Source: CBDHDJ01 sp965261645
GTDB taxonomy: Bacteria > Pseudomonadota > Alphaproteobacteria > SHVV01
Reading direction: 5' to 3'
Length of the DNA stretch: 64,000 nucleotides
Assembly: GCA_965261645.1 (NCBI GenBank)
Contig: CBDHDJ010000003.1
Location: 1,054,001-1,118,000, forward strand
This document shows, piece after piece, positions 54,351 through 63,373 of this stretch (position 1 is its first letter; the number at the start of each line of letters is the position of its first letter). A model generated the notes under the pieces. It saw only the letters and a program-made list of their open reading frames with translations, searched no databases and had not been told where the DNA came from. Both the position numbers and the translations under genes were made by a program.

Positions 54351-54470
54351 GCCAGTGAGTGGATAAGCGTGGGAGGGGCGAATGTCCCACCACAGGTCGC
54401 TACCATTATCGATGAATTTCATTTGCCGGTAATCGGCGACGAGCCGGCCGCACTCCGCGCTGGACCCTAC
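54351..54470 (-). pseudogene. Carboxylate-amine ligase (YbdK/GCS2) fragment
   Basis: A minus-strand frame reads VADYRQMKFIDNGSDLWWDI then RPSHAYPLTG. The string DLWWDIRPS is a hallmark of YbdK-type glutamate-cysteine-ligase-2 proteins. Only about 40 residues remain between the acylase gene and IS debris. Confidence 0.5.
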
Positions 54471-54504
54471 CGGGCCAAGCATATTGATGCGCGGAAGGCC
54501 GCCG

Positions 54505-54560
54505 ATGACTGTTGATCGGCGTGGAATATTGACCCCCTTGGTGGGGTAATCGGCGTGCAA
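54505..54560. repeat. IS21-type terminal repeat fragment
   Basis: Two related units, ATCGGCGTGGAATATTGACC and ATCGGCGTGCAAAATTGA, resemble the multiple terminal repeats of IS21 elements. No istA or istB of that type is nearby, so it is a leftover end. Confidence 0.5.
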
Positions 54561-54645
54561 AATTGATGGAGTGGACGCCTCCTCCCGACGGCATCGCAGT
54601 GTGCCAAGGTGGTGGCGTGACCAACCCCCGGAGGAGGAGGCGTCC

Positions 54646-54896
54646 ATGGAACAGGTTAACATCATCGGGATCGATCTGGCGAAGCGCAGCTTTCAACTTC
54701 ACGGTGCTCGGGCGGACGGTTCGGTCGCGTTCCGCAGGAAGGTGAGCCGGGAGAGGCTGCTGTACATTCTCGGCGCGCAGCAGCGATGCGTGGTGGCGAT
54801 GGAGGCCTGTGCGAGCGCCCACTACTGGGGCCGGGAGATTTTGAAGCTCGGCCACGAAGTGAGGTTGGTCCCGCCGATCTACGTGAAGCCGTTCGT
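54646..54896 (+). pseudogene. IS110-family transposase, N-terminal half (split gene)
   Basis: 84 codons beginning MEQVNIIGIDLAKRSFQLHG, with GIDLAKRSF (Asp) and VAMEACASAHYW (Glu) of the DEDD site, ending YVKPFV. The IS110 left sub-terminal repeat TGGACGCC is at 54572. The coding sequence breaks exactly at a GT dinucleotide (54895-54896). Joining to 60050 yields 1023 bases, 340 residues in frame, the length of the other IS110 proteins here. Confidence 0.85.
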
Positions 54897-54932
54897 GAAT
54901 CGACAGTCATACCAAGGCACCTCGCTACGTTA

Positions 54933-55255
54933 CTAAAAATGAAAGACTTTTTGTCCCGGATCCGATGCCGACGGGAATGTTCCTTCCTCCAGAGCCAGAG
55001 CAACCGCCGCAGAACCGAGCGCATCGGCCGATATCACCCACGGCGCACCCTTGCAGGCCTGACGGGCGGGAACAACACCGCGCCGGATCAGCCGGTTCAT
55101 TGTCCTGGCACTGACATTCAGTCTTGCCGCGGCCTCCGTCTGCGTCAATTCGTTACGCTCCTGCCGCTCTCCTTCGCGATAGACCGCTATGCCGCGGTTC
55201 GAACGGAGGGCGCGCACGCGCACTTCGGTCCAGGTGTTGCCCTTGCCGGTTCGCT
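54933..55255 (-). pseudogene. C-terminal HTH segment of the serine recombinase, out of frame
   Basis: The frame reads KRTGKGNTWTEVRVRALRSN then YREGERQERNELTQTEAAAR and LNVSARTMNRLIRRGVVPAR. This is the natural continuation of the recombinase (the GKGNTWTE segment follows the recombinase domain in relatives) but it is separated by a one-base loss near 55255 (CTGGGAAGCG, where GGG would keep the frame). It may be read separately from an internal start. The HTH resembles an excisionase-type domain. Confidence 0.65.
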
Positions 55256-56252
55256 TCCCAGAGAGGGCAGGAACGCCGTGATGGCGCGATCCGGCATGAG
55301 CCGGGCCAGTTCCCGGATCATCTCGGCGGTGTCGGCGTCCGTTGCTATGCGCGTTTGCCCTCTCTTTCGCCTACGTACCGAGAGCTCGGTATGGTCACCG
55401 CCCTGCCAATGCAGGACGAGGTCGATCCGGTCGGCCGATACAGTCACGATGATCTCCACAAGTACCGCACGTAGAACATGCTTGCGCATTGGCGTCGTCA
55501 CGTTCTCGTGGTTCCAGGCCCGCTCCAGATCTGCACCGAGGGCCAGATACGCCGCGCGCTCGCCCGATGTCAGCTCCTGATGTTGAAGTTGCGAACGAGC
55601 CGCGGCCAATTGACATTCCCGCTCCCCCACGAGCTCAAGGCGCTCTTCCCATGCCCGTGACAGGTTGCCGATGACATTGCGGTTGCGGGGATCGACCGCT
55701 TCGAACCGCGCCCGCGCCTGGTCCGCCTTGAACCGAGCGTCCTCGAGCGCGAGCTCCGCTAGCCGGGTGCGTTCGGACGCATCCTTTCCGCGGTCCTCGA
55801 CCGCGTGGAGCGCAGCTTCCACTCCCAGAGGCTGGACCGCCCGGAGAACGGCGGCGGCGACGGCCTCGTCGACATCCCCCGCGCCGAAGGAAATGCAGGT
55901 CGTGCCCTCAATCTGCGCTCGCCTGCCCTGGCAGAGATAGCGGCCCACCCTGCTGTTCCCCGAGTGGGCGACTTGGAGCTTGTGGGTGCAGTGCCCGCAT
56001 CGCAACAGGCCAGTTAGCAGCGCGCCACCGTTGCGCACCGCCCCCTTGAAAGTTGGTTCATTGGCTGCGATCAGGCCGAGGTTCCTTTCATATTCGTCCC
56101 AGTCGATATATCCCTCGTGGCTGTCGCTGATCAACACCTTCCAGTCCTCAGGATTACGTCGAGTCTCATGCACAACGCGCTTGCGTCCGTCGTCGATGAC
56201 CGTGCGTCGACTCTTGCGCCCGTAGGCATAAGCTCCCGCGTAGATCGGGTTA
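55187..56252 (-). pseudogene. Large serine recombinase, C-terminal part, separated by IS630
   Basis: Resumes at NPIYAGAYAYGRKSRRTVID (recombinase domain), followed by the zinc ribbon LLRCGHCTHKL with a second cysteine in GRYLCQGRR, a long coiled coil (LAELALEDARFKADQARARF) and a beta-rich segment. The frame then shifts near 55255. Spliced to 57414-58168 it gives about 600 residues plus the HTH tail. Confidence 0.85.
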
Positions 56253-57413
56253 TACCAACGGCGCAAAATTCTGACTCGCAAGGGATTCCCTTTTTGGGCT
56301 GGATGTGATTCAAGGCTGGCGAAGGAGATTCGCCATGTCAGTATGCATTGCTCTTCGGGACGACTACGACAGCATTGAGCTCCGGTGTTTGGCCAAGCAC
56401 AGTCGCGATCCCCGCCAAGTTCGCCGGCTTTTGGCCTTGGCGGCGGTTTACGACGGCATGAGCCGAGCGGAAGCCGCTAAGGTCGGCGGCATGGATCGCC
56501 AGACGCTGAGAGACTGGGCGCACCGCTTCAACGATGAAGGGGCAGACGGCTTGAAGAACCGTCCCGGTGCGGGCCGCCCCCGGCTCTTGACCGACGAGCA
56601 GATGGGCGAACTGTCGGTGATCGTCGAAACGGGCCCCGATCCAAAGATTGACGGTGTGGTTCGCTGGCGGCGGGTTGACCTGAAACGGGTGATCGAAGAA
56701 CGCTTTGGCGTGATCTATAGCGAGCGGGCGATCTCCGACCTTCTCGTCGCGCTGTCCTTCTCCCACATCAGCGCCCGGCCGCAGCACCCCAAGCAGGACC
56801 AGCGGGTGATCGAGGCGTTCAAAAAAACTTCCCCCGCACGCTCGCTGCCCACCTAGCCGGTCTGCCCAAGACCAAGCGGGTCGAGATCTGGTTCCAAGAC
56901 GAGGCCAGGCTGGGACAGAAGAACGGGCGTGTGCGCATTTGGGCGAAGAAGGGAACAAGGCCACGCCTGCCCGCCGATCAGCGCTACACGAACGCCTACC
57001 TCTTTGGCGCAATCTGTCCCATGGGAGCCAAGGGTGCCGCTCTCATGCTCCCCTTCGCCAACACAGCCGCCATGCAGATGCATCTCGACGAGATCAGCTG
57101 CAACGTCGCCGCCAAGGCCCATGGCGTCGTCCTGATGGACCGCGCCGGGTGGCACAGCACCGACCAGCTCAAGGTCCCCAAGAACCTCACCATCATCCTG
57201 CTGCCATCGCGCTCGCCCGAGCTGAACCCGGTCGAGAACATCTGGCAATACCTCCGCCAGAATTGGCTCTCTAACCGCGTCTTCGAAGATTACGACGCCA
57301 TCATCGAGGCCGGTTGCCAAGCCTGGAACAAACTAATCGACCAGCCCGAGACGATCATGTCCATCGGAATGAGAGATTGGGCGATTTCAGGTCAATAATT
57401 AGTGCCGTTGGTA
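56253..57413 (+). mobile_element. IS630-family element, copy 2
   Basis: 1161 bases, ends as in copy 1, flanked by TTA on both sides (56250-56252, 57414-57416). Removing it and one TTA rejoins the recombinase as HQILTNPIYAGAY. Confidence 0.93.
56335..57398 (+). CDS. IS630-family transposase, -1 frameshift (copy 2)
   Basis: Same as 44057-45120 in both frames, including the A7-C slippery run at about 56823. OrfA ends at TAG 56854-56856; OrfB continues in the -1 frame to 57398. Confidence 0.92.
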
Positions 57414-58168
57414 TTAGTCAGGATTTGGTGGACCGTGTTGTACACCGGCAGCTTCCAGGCGACCTGCCATCCGTGAACACCAGTGCAAAGGGACCGGAAC
57501 GGAAGCTCGATGCCTTCATGGCGGAACCACAGGAACACTTGGCGAATGCTGCGCAACTCGGAGAATTTGCGGAACACATGACGGATAGCATCCCGCACCC
57601 GCTGGTCGGGGTCCATCGCGATCGCGTCACGGCCGGCCTTCACATATCCGGTCGGGAGGTTCAGGAACAATTCGCCACGCGCGGCCTTCTGCCGGCGGGC
57701 GTCGTGGGATCGCTGACGCAGGACCGAACCTTCCATCTCGCTGACGGAACCTTTCATACCAAGCAACAGCCGATCGTCCGGTAAGGCGGGATCGTAAATG
57801 CTGTTCCCATCTCCCAGGAGACAGCCGACCACGGCGCAGAATTCGAGAAGCGTATGCCACTCACGACCATTTCGGGCGAGACGTGAAGCATCGACCGACA
57901 GCACGATGCCAATCCTGCTTTTGCAGACCGCAGTCAGCAGTTTCTGGAAGCCTGGCCTCTCTACGCCGCCACCGCCCGAACGGCCAAGATCTTCGTCGAT
58001 CGTCTCGACTGTGTGCCAGCCCAATTCCTTCGCTCGGGTCTGCAATGCGTACTGGAGGCGCTTGCTTTCGAGATTGTTGCGAACCTGGCCGGGCGTCGAC
58101 TGTCGCACGTAGACGCAGGCCGCACGCGCCAGATGGCCGGCAGTGATTCTTGTTCCGTCACCCGTCAT
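57414..58168 (-). pseudogene. Large serine recombinase, N-terminal catalytic part
   Basis: Begins MTGDGTRITAGHLARAACVY; the nucleophilic Ser is in YVRQSTPGQV. Further resolvase motifs: DLGRSGGGGVERPGFQKLL, VLSVDASRLARNGREWHTLL and GSVSEMEGSVLRQRSHDAR. Interrupted at ILTN by IS630. Large serine recombinases integrate or excise DNA between attP and attB sites using a two-base crossover. Related cassettes in rhizobia are labelled y4bA/y4pH. Confidence 0.88.
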
Positions 58169-58346
58169 GGCTGGCTCCCACGATCGTGCGGCTGTTTGAC
58201 GCCCCGGCCGCGGTTGCCATTGCCGCCGCCAGGGTCATCGAAAGAAGCGGGATCAACACCTCCCGTCGCTCGCCGGTCAGCAGGGCCGACGGGTGTTCCA
58301 GAGGAAACAGTTCTCCTTGAGGAGCCTTGCGAGGTCTTTGGTTCAT
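58158..58346 (-). CDS. Small protein upstream of the recombinase (62 residues)
   Basis: ATG 58344-58346 preceded by AGGAG; begins MNQRPRKAPQGELFPLEHPS and contains ALLTGERREVLIPLLSMTLA. Its 3' end overlaps the recombinase start by 11 bases. Similar short helical proteins accompany this class of recombinase; role unknown. Confidence 0.6.
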   Translation of the reverse strand: MNQRPRKAPQGELFPLEHPSALLTGERREVLIPLLSMTLAAAMATAAGASNSRTIVGASHDG

Positions 58347-58555
58347 CACGTTCTCCTGTGCGCGTTTCGTCGCGCACAAGAAGAAGCGGTGCGATGAGAT
58401 CCCGCAAATCGGAAAGCGCCCGCAGGGAGATCCTGGGGAGTTCGCGAACCTCGAGCAGGGCGGCATCCGGTCGGGTCATCCACTCAGGAAGATGCAACTG
58501 GGTTCGGTCCGGATGCCGAACAATCAGTATCGTCTGTCCACGTGCTCTTCGACGT

Positions 58556-59947
58556 GAGCTATGGCCGAGAGTGGGTGACGGGCTGAGAGAAGGAGGTGGC
58601 GTATCGTGGGGGGTGACGAAGCCTCCCGGTCTCCAAGCAAGGAGTGATACGCCATGACGGAAGATAGTGTTGTCGCGCTGCACCATCCAGGGGTGACGGC
58701 CGATCCGCTGACCGAAGTACTCCGCGCCGGAGCTCGCGAGCTCCTGGCACGAGCCATTGAAGCGGAGGTTGCCGCCGTGCTGGCGGCGCATGAACATCTG
58801 AAGACCGAAGACGGCCGCCGGCGCCTGGTGCGTCATGGCCACGGGCCGGAACGGGCGATCCTGACTGGCATTGGTCCTGTGTCTGTGCGGCGCCCGAAGG
58901 TCCGGGACCGTGGCAGCGTCGGAGGAGAGCGCATCCGTTTCACGTCGGCCATTCTGCCCCGTTTCGCGCGGCGGACGCGGTCGCTGGATGCGGTTTTGCC
59001 GACGCTCTACCTTCGTGGCGTATCCAGCGGGGACTTCCAGGAGGCGCTGGAGGCGTTGCTCGGCAAGGACGCCTCTGGCTTGTCGGCGCAGGTGATCGGC
59101 CGCCTGAAGGCGGAGTGGGAGGCCGAGCACGAGCGCTGGCGCCGGCGCGACCTGTCGGCCCGACGCTACGTCTACATGTGGGCCGATGGCATCTATCTCC
59201 AGGGTCGGCTGGAGGACGAGAAGCAATGCATTCTGGTCCTCATCGGCGCCACGCCGGAGGGACGCAAGGAACTCGTGGGCTTCCAGGCGGGGGTGCGCGA
59301 GAGCGCCCAGAGCTGGCGTGAGTTGCTGGCATGCCTGCGCGGGCGCGGGCTCACGATTGGTCCCGAGCTCGCCATCGGCGATGGCGCTCTGGGCTTCTGG
59401 AAGGCGCTGGAGGAGATCTTTCCCGACACCCGCCGCCAGCGCTGCTGGGTCCACAAGACAGCCAATGTCTTGAACAAGCTGCCGAAGTCGCGACAAACGG
59501 CCGCCAAAGCTGCCCTGCATGATATCTGGATGGCGGATGGCCGCGCCGAGGCCGAGAGGGCGATGAATACTTTCGCCGCCAAGTACGACGCCAAATACCC
59601 CCAAGCCGTCGCCTGCTTGACAAAGGACCGCGACGCCTTGCTGGCCTTCTACGACTTCCCGGCCGAGCACTGGCGGCATATCAGGACGACCAATCCAATC
59701 GAAAGCGTCTTCGCTACCGTCCGCCACCGCACCGTGCGCACCAAGGGCTGCTTGTCTCACGGGACAACTCTGGCCATGGTCTTCAAGCTGATCACCACCG
59801 CCAGCAAGACCTGGCGGCGGCTCATGGGAAACAATCAGTTGCCCAAGGTCATCGAAGGTGTGAGATTCAAAGACGGTATGCAGATCGACGAAACCAAAAC
59901 TCGCGCCGCCGCCTGATCACGCCGTCACCCAAAATCGGGCATAACTC
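58556..59947 (+). mobile_element. IS256-family element, lineage A, copy 2
   Basis: 1392 bases, the same length as copy 1, flanked by a perfect 9-bp repeat CTTCGACGT (58547-58555, 59948-59956). Confidence 0.96.
58654..59916 (+). CDS. IS256-family transposase, lineage A, copy 2
   Basis: 420 residues, almost identical to 25219-26481 with all DDE motifs. The complete frame, ends and duplication indicate a recent transposition. Confidence 0.95.
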   Translation: MTEDSVVALHHPGVTADPLTEVLRAGARELLARAIEAEVAAVLAAHEHLKTEDGRRRLVRHGHGPERAILTGIGPVSVRRPKVRDRGSVGGERIRFTSAILPRFARRTRSLDAVLPTLYLRGVSSGDFQEALEALLGKDASGLSAQVIGRLKAEWEAEHERWRRRDLSARRYVYMWADGIYLQGRLEDEKQCILVLIGATPEGRKELVGFQAGVRESAQSWRELLACLRGRGLTIGPELAIGDGALGFWKALEEIFPDTRRQRCWVHKTANVLNKLPKSRQTAAKAALHDIWMADGRAEAERAMNTFAAKYDAKYPQAVACLTKDRDALLAFYDFPAEHWRHIRTTNPIESVFATVRHRTVRTKGCLSHGTTLAMVFKLITTASKTWRRLMGNNQLPKVIEGVRFKDGMQIDETKTRAAA

Positions 59948-60049
59948 CTTCGACGTCCAAGGCATGCCACGCGGCAACCCGACAGCGGATGGAAGCGGTA
60001 ATGAACCGTCACCGCGTCATGAAAACGGGCAGTGTGTGACCCTTTTGGT

Positions 60050-60821
60050 CAAGACGAACAAGAACGACGCGGCGGATGCGGAAGCGATCTGCGAGGCGGT
60101 GACGCGTCCGACGATGCGCTTTGCGCCGGCGAAAAGCGCCGAGCAGCAATCGGTTTTGATGCTGCACCGGGCCCGTGAGCTGTTGGTCCGTCAACGCACG
60201 ATGGTGATCAATGCGCTTCGCGGCCACTGTGCGGAGCTCGGACTGATCGTCGCTCAAGGGGCGTCGAAGGTGGAGGAACTGGTTGCCATCATCGAAGATC
60301 CCGGTGATGTGCGACTGCCCCCTCTGGAACGCGAGGCGCTTGGCTCTCTGGTTGAGCAGCTCCATTCCGCTCAGGCCCGGATCAAGCAGCTGGAGGCGAC
60401 GCTTTTGGCTTGGCACCGATCCAACCAGGCGAGCCGCCGGCTTGCGACGATCCCTGGCGTCGGTGTCATCACCGCGACGGCGCTGGTCGCGACGATCGGA
60501 GATGGCGCGCAGTTTCGCTCGGGCCGGCAGCTCTCGGCCTGGCTCGGTCTCGTGCCCCGACAACACTCGAGTGGCGGCAAGGACAGGCTGGGGCGGATCT
60601 CGAAGCGCGGGGATGGCTATATCAGGCGCTTGCTCGTGCATGGTGCGCGAAGCGTGCTGCGCTGGCGCCGCGCCAAGCCGGGCACGGGGCCTGGCTGGAC
60701 CGACCGGCTCCTGGCGCGGCGGCCGACAAACGTCGTGCTGGTCGCCATGGCCAATAAGACAGCCCGCGTCGCCTGGGCACTGCTCAGATACGAGCGTATC
60801 TACCGACCGACGCCCGCCTGA
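60050..60821 (+). pseudogene. IS110-family transposase, C-terminal half (split gene)
   Basis: Begins mid-gene at KTNKNDAADAEAICEAV and runs through ATIPGVGVITATALVATIG and RISKRGDGYIRRLL to TPA. It is nearly identical to the right half of the chimera at 6227 (differences at LEREAL and TNVVLV). The N-terminal half is at 54646-54896. Confidence 0.9.
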
Positions 60822-61063
60822 CCAGCTGGAAAGCGGATACAAACTTGCGAGGGTAACGACGATTTGATGGCGAAACAGGGCTCCACCCGAGATCGGCCAA
60901 ACCCGGGGCATTGTCCGAGCATCAAGCTCGTTAGTCTGACTGGGTGCCGATCTCTCGGATTCCATCAGGGCCAGCGGTCAGCGTACCGCAGCGAAAAGGC
61001 CGGATACATGACTGCAAGCTCTACCGCCGTTTTAAGTCAGTTTCTCCCTTGCAACACCGGGGG
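60822..61063 (+). ncRNA. Candidate guide RNA region, IS110 lineage B
   Basis: Near-identical to 7253-7486, with a few changes (for example AACCCGGGG against AACCCGAGG). It ends at the right sub-terminal repeat near 61063-61071. Positional inference only. Confidence 0.42.
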
Positions 61064-61125
61064 CGTCCATACATGACAATGCCCGTGCGATACTTTCATC
61101 ACCGGGTCCAGAAAGCGTGGTCGTC

Positions 61126-61566
61126 ATGATGATGTATGATGTCAGGGTTTGGTTGTCCGCTTTTCTTATCTCTCTTGCGGTGGGGATAGTTGCCGTCCCG
61201 GCCGTTGCCGCGCAAGAATGTCCGAAGGGGCTGAAACCGGTAGGCGAATTCCGGCTCTTCTTCGGGCTGGCCGATGGGGCCGGTAGGACCATCACCGAGG
61301 GCGAGTGGCAGCAGTTCCTCGCTGATACCATTACCCCACGCTTCCAGGCGGGCTTGACTGTGCTGGAAGGCCGGGGACAGTGGCTGGAGCCGTCGGGCAG
61401 CCTGCAGCGGGAGCCGGTCAAGGTCGTGGTGGGCGCGGTTGCGTCCTACACCGACCAAAGCATGCAACTGGTTGACGAGATTTCTGCCGAGTTCGAGGCT
61501 CGGTTCAAGCAGGATCCTGTATTTCGAATGTGGAATTCGGCCTGCGCAGGGATATACCAACGGTAG
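61126..61566 (+). CDS. Exported DUF3574 protein
   Basis: About 146 residues. Signal peptide (VWLSAFLISLAVGIVAVPAVAA). The mature domain FRLFFGLADGAGRTITEGEW, FLADTITPRFQAGLTVLEGR and GQWLEPSGSLQREPVKVV is diagnostic of DUF3574, a ferredoxin-like fold of unknown function. Three clustered ATG codons (61126-61134) make the exact start uncertain. Stands alone between IS110 debris and the dehalogenase gene. Confidence 0.85.
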   Translation: MMMYDVRVWLSAFLISLAVGIVAVPAVAAQECPKGLKPVGEFRLFFGLADGAGRTITEGEWQQFLADTITPRFQAGLTVLEGRGQWLEPSGSLQREPVKVVVGAVASYTDQSMQLVDEISAEFEARFKQDPVFRMWNSACAGIYQR

Positions 61567-61735
61567 ACGCGGTCCCGGAACTATTCTGCCAATAAACTTC
61601 GCGGGCACGGGACTGGCTTGAAACCCGCGTGATGCGACACCGTTCGTAGGAAGAAGGAATCCTGGGCACCGACCACATCAGAGGACCAATTTTTAACATT
61701 GGGACATGCTGCGTCGCGCTTCGGGGAACGTCCCA

Positions 61736-62465
61736 ATGAGCAATAGAGACTTGGCCGAATTCTCGGCCCTCACCTTCGACTGCTACGGAATGCTGATCGA
61801 CTGGGAGACCGGCATCTGGGACGCGCTCCAGCCGCTCCTGATGGAAAATCCCGGGGCAGGCGGTGAGCCGCGGCGCCGCGCTCGCCGCCTTCGCCGAAGC
61901 AGAGCCCACGCAACAGGTCGAGACCTCCGACCTGCTCTACCCCGCGGTCCTGACCGAGGTTCATCGGACGATTGCTGCCCGCTTTGGTCTGCGGACCAGG
62001 AACGCGCTGGACAAGGCCTTCGGCACCTCGGTTGCGCACTGGCCAGCCTTCCCCGACACGGCGGAGGCGCTGCGGCGTCTGAAGACGCGCTACAATTTGG
62101 TGATCCTGTCCAATGTCGACCGTGCGGGTATCGCCGCCTCGAACCGCAAGCTCGGGGTCGCCTTCGATGCGATCCATACCGCCCAGGACGTCGGCAGCTA
62201 CAAGCCCGATCCTCACAACTTCGCCTATATGATCGAACGCTTGGCCGAGCTCGGATTGGGCGACGGCGACATCCTGCACACCGCGCAGAGCCTGCACCAC
62301 GATCACGTGCCGGCGCGCGGCGGCGGGCTCGCCAATGCCTGGATCGACCGTCAGGGCCAGTCCGGGGGCGGCGACCGGAGTGCCACCGCGCCGGTCGACG
62401 ATCTGCCGGAGCTCGACTTCATCTTTCCCACGCTGGGGGCGATGGCCGACGCGGCCGGCCTGTGA
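61736..62465 (+). pseudogene. Haloacid dehalogenase type II-like HAD hydrolase, frameshifted
   Basis: Starts MSNRDLAEFSALTFDCYGML with the HAD motif I nucleophile Asp in FDCYG. After ALQPLLMENPGAG the homology moves to the frame reading SRGAALAAFAEAEPTQQVET, so one base is gained or lost near 61855 (CCCGGGGCAGG). Motif II is LVILSNVDR, motif III/IV lies in DVGSYKPDPHNF and LHTAQSLHHDH. Ends ADAAGL at 62465. All HAD motifs are present, so a sequencing error at the G run is possible. Confidence 0.8.
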
Positions 62466-62770
62466 GCCCCCCTGACCTCAACGATCGCCATCCCAGGATC
62501 GCCTCACAGGCCCGCTGCATGCTTATGTGGCGTGAACGCGCCCCTCCGACTTTGGAACTTTCAAAGCCCCGTGATCCTACGTTAATCCTGTTTTGAAACC
62601 GGGTTCTTCGATAACCCTCACATCAGCGGTCGGATGGCGATTGCCGAAAACCTGGCCTATTTCCATGATTTGCGAGGCGAACGCGCAACTCATGCATATC
62701 CCGATTTGCATATCTGCCGTATGAATGCTCACGCCTCACAGCACTTTGCCGTTAAGAGCAAATTAAGGCA
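62466..62770. other. No gene recognised
   Basis: Only short overlapping frames. Nothing repeated or RNA-like until the palindromes at 62771. Confidence 0.5.
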
Positions 62771-62840
62771 GTTGCGGGCCCCCGCAACCAAAACAAGCCC
62801 TCGAAAACATTTATGTTTTCGAGGGCTTGTTTGATTCTCG
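62771..62840 (+). terminator. Palindrome with tRNA-like CCCCCGCAACCA end followed by a strong hairpin terminator
   Basis: GTTGCGGG and CCCGCAAC form a palindrome (62771-62788) whose right part reads CCCCCGCAACCA, like the 3' end of an initiator tRNA. Next, ACAAGCCCTCGAAAACA pairs with TGTTTTCGAGGGCTTGT around a 4-base loop (about 62792-62829), followed by T-rich DNA. The hairpin is a convincing intrinsic terminator; the tRNA link is a guess because the rest of a tRNA is absent. Confidence 0.6.
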
Positions 62841-62890
62841 GAAATGGCCGGAAAATGGACAATCAACACATGGTCAACACGGATATGCGG

Positions 62891-62944
62891 GAGCTATTGT
62901 CAAAAGTTGGTGACGCAGGTTTCAGGCGGCGCGTTCGGTTAGCT
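62891..62944. repeat. IS256 lineage B terminus (54 bases)
   Basis: Matches 20748-20801 (GAGCTATTGTCAAAAGTTGG onward) and stops abruptly at TTAGCT. Confidence 0.85.
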
Positions 62945-62981
62945 CCGAGCTCCTCCCCCAGGCCCCCAGGTAAGTGTTCGT

Positions 62982-63101
62982 TCAGTAATAGGTCTGCTGA
63001 GAAATCCCCGCCTTGCGGCAAACCTCCTCGACGCTCGTTCCTTCCTCCGCCTGGCGCAGAATGAACGCAATCCGGTGTTCGCTGAACTTCGACCTCTTCA
63101 C
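62982..63101 (-). pseudogene. IS3-family OrfA, N-terminal fragment
   Basis: 39 codons: KRSKFSEHRIAFILRQAEEG and TSVEEVCRKAGISQQTYY then stop. This is the HTH of IS3 OrfA (IS407-like group). The coiled coil and OrfB are missing. Confidence 0.75.
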
Positions 63102-63295
63102 GGCTCGCGCCCCGGTTGGTCACCGAAAACCTAACCGAGAGTTTTCTCACTATCCGTGGTCCAGATCCCGGGAAGCAGGTCAAGGTCAGGATGCCACGTA
63201 AACGACATAGCGATCGACAAAAATGGGAAATCTTAGTCGCAATTGACACCGCTCTCGCACTCACTTGTCTCTGCCCTGTCCCCCGGCCGGTCGAG

Positions 63296-63373
63296 AGCGC
63301 CAAAGCAGGCAAGATCATCGCCCTCCCACAGGTTGGCGGACTCCATCATCGTTACGAGCGACTCGCCGCCTGA
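63296..63373 (+). pseudogene. Integrase-core transposase, C-terminal fragment
   Basis: Residues AGKIIALPQVGGLHHRYERL end at TGA 63371-63373. The phrase VGGLHHRYER is the usual tail of the integrase-core transposase type whose N-terminus is at 141-450. Confidence 0.5.

Larger units (their letters stand above)
58165..60012 (-). pseudogene. Y4bD/Y4pK-family protein, interrupted by IS256
   Basis: From a GTG at 60012 the frame reads VTVHYRFHPLSGCRVACLGR, is cut by IS256 at 59947-58556, and resumes RARGQTILIVRHPDRTQLHL then PEWMTRPDAALLEVRELP and SLRALSDLRDLIAPLL. The order HPLSG / RHPD / LPEWMT is the signature I know from Y4bD/Y4pK-type proteins next to such recombinases. The tail after about 58330 overlaps the 62-residue gene and may not be native. 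Confidence 0.65.
54897..60049. mobile_element. Serine-recombinase element integrated in the IS110 gene
   Basis: 5153 bases, about 2588 once IS630 and IS256 (with their duplications) are removed. It carries a large serine recombinase with a C-terminal HTH, a small overlapping gene and a Y4bD/Y4pK-type gene. Both junctions share GT (54895-54896, 60048-60049), and GTGTGAC (60034-60040) and GTCATAC (54906-54912) form an inverted pair around the crossover in the reconstructed circle. Confidence 0.65.

Noticed and set aside
58165..59760. 531-codon minus-strand open frame across IS256
   Set aside because: Most of it is antisense to the IS256 transposase; only the last ~120 codons belong to the interrupted Y4bD-type gene.
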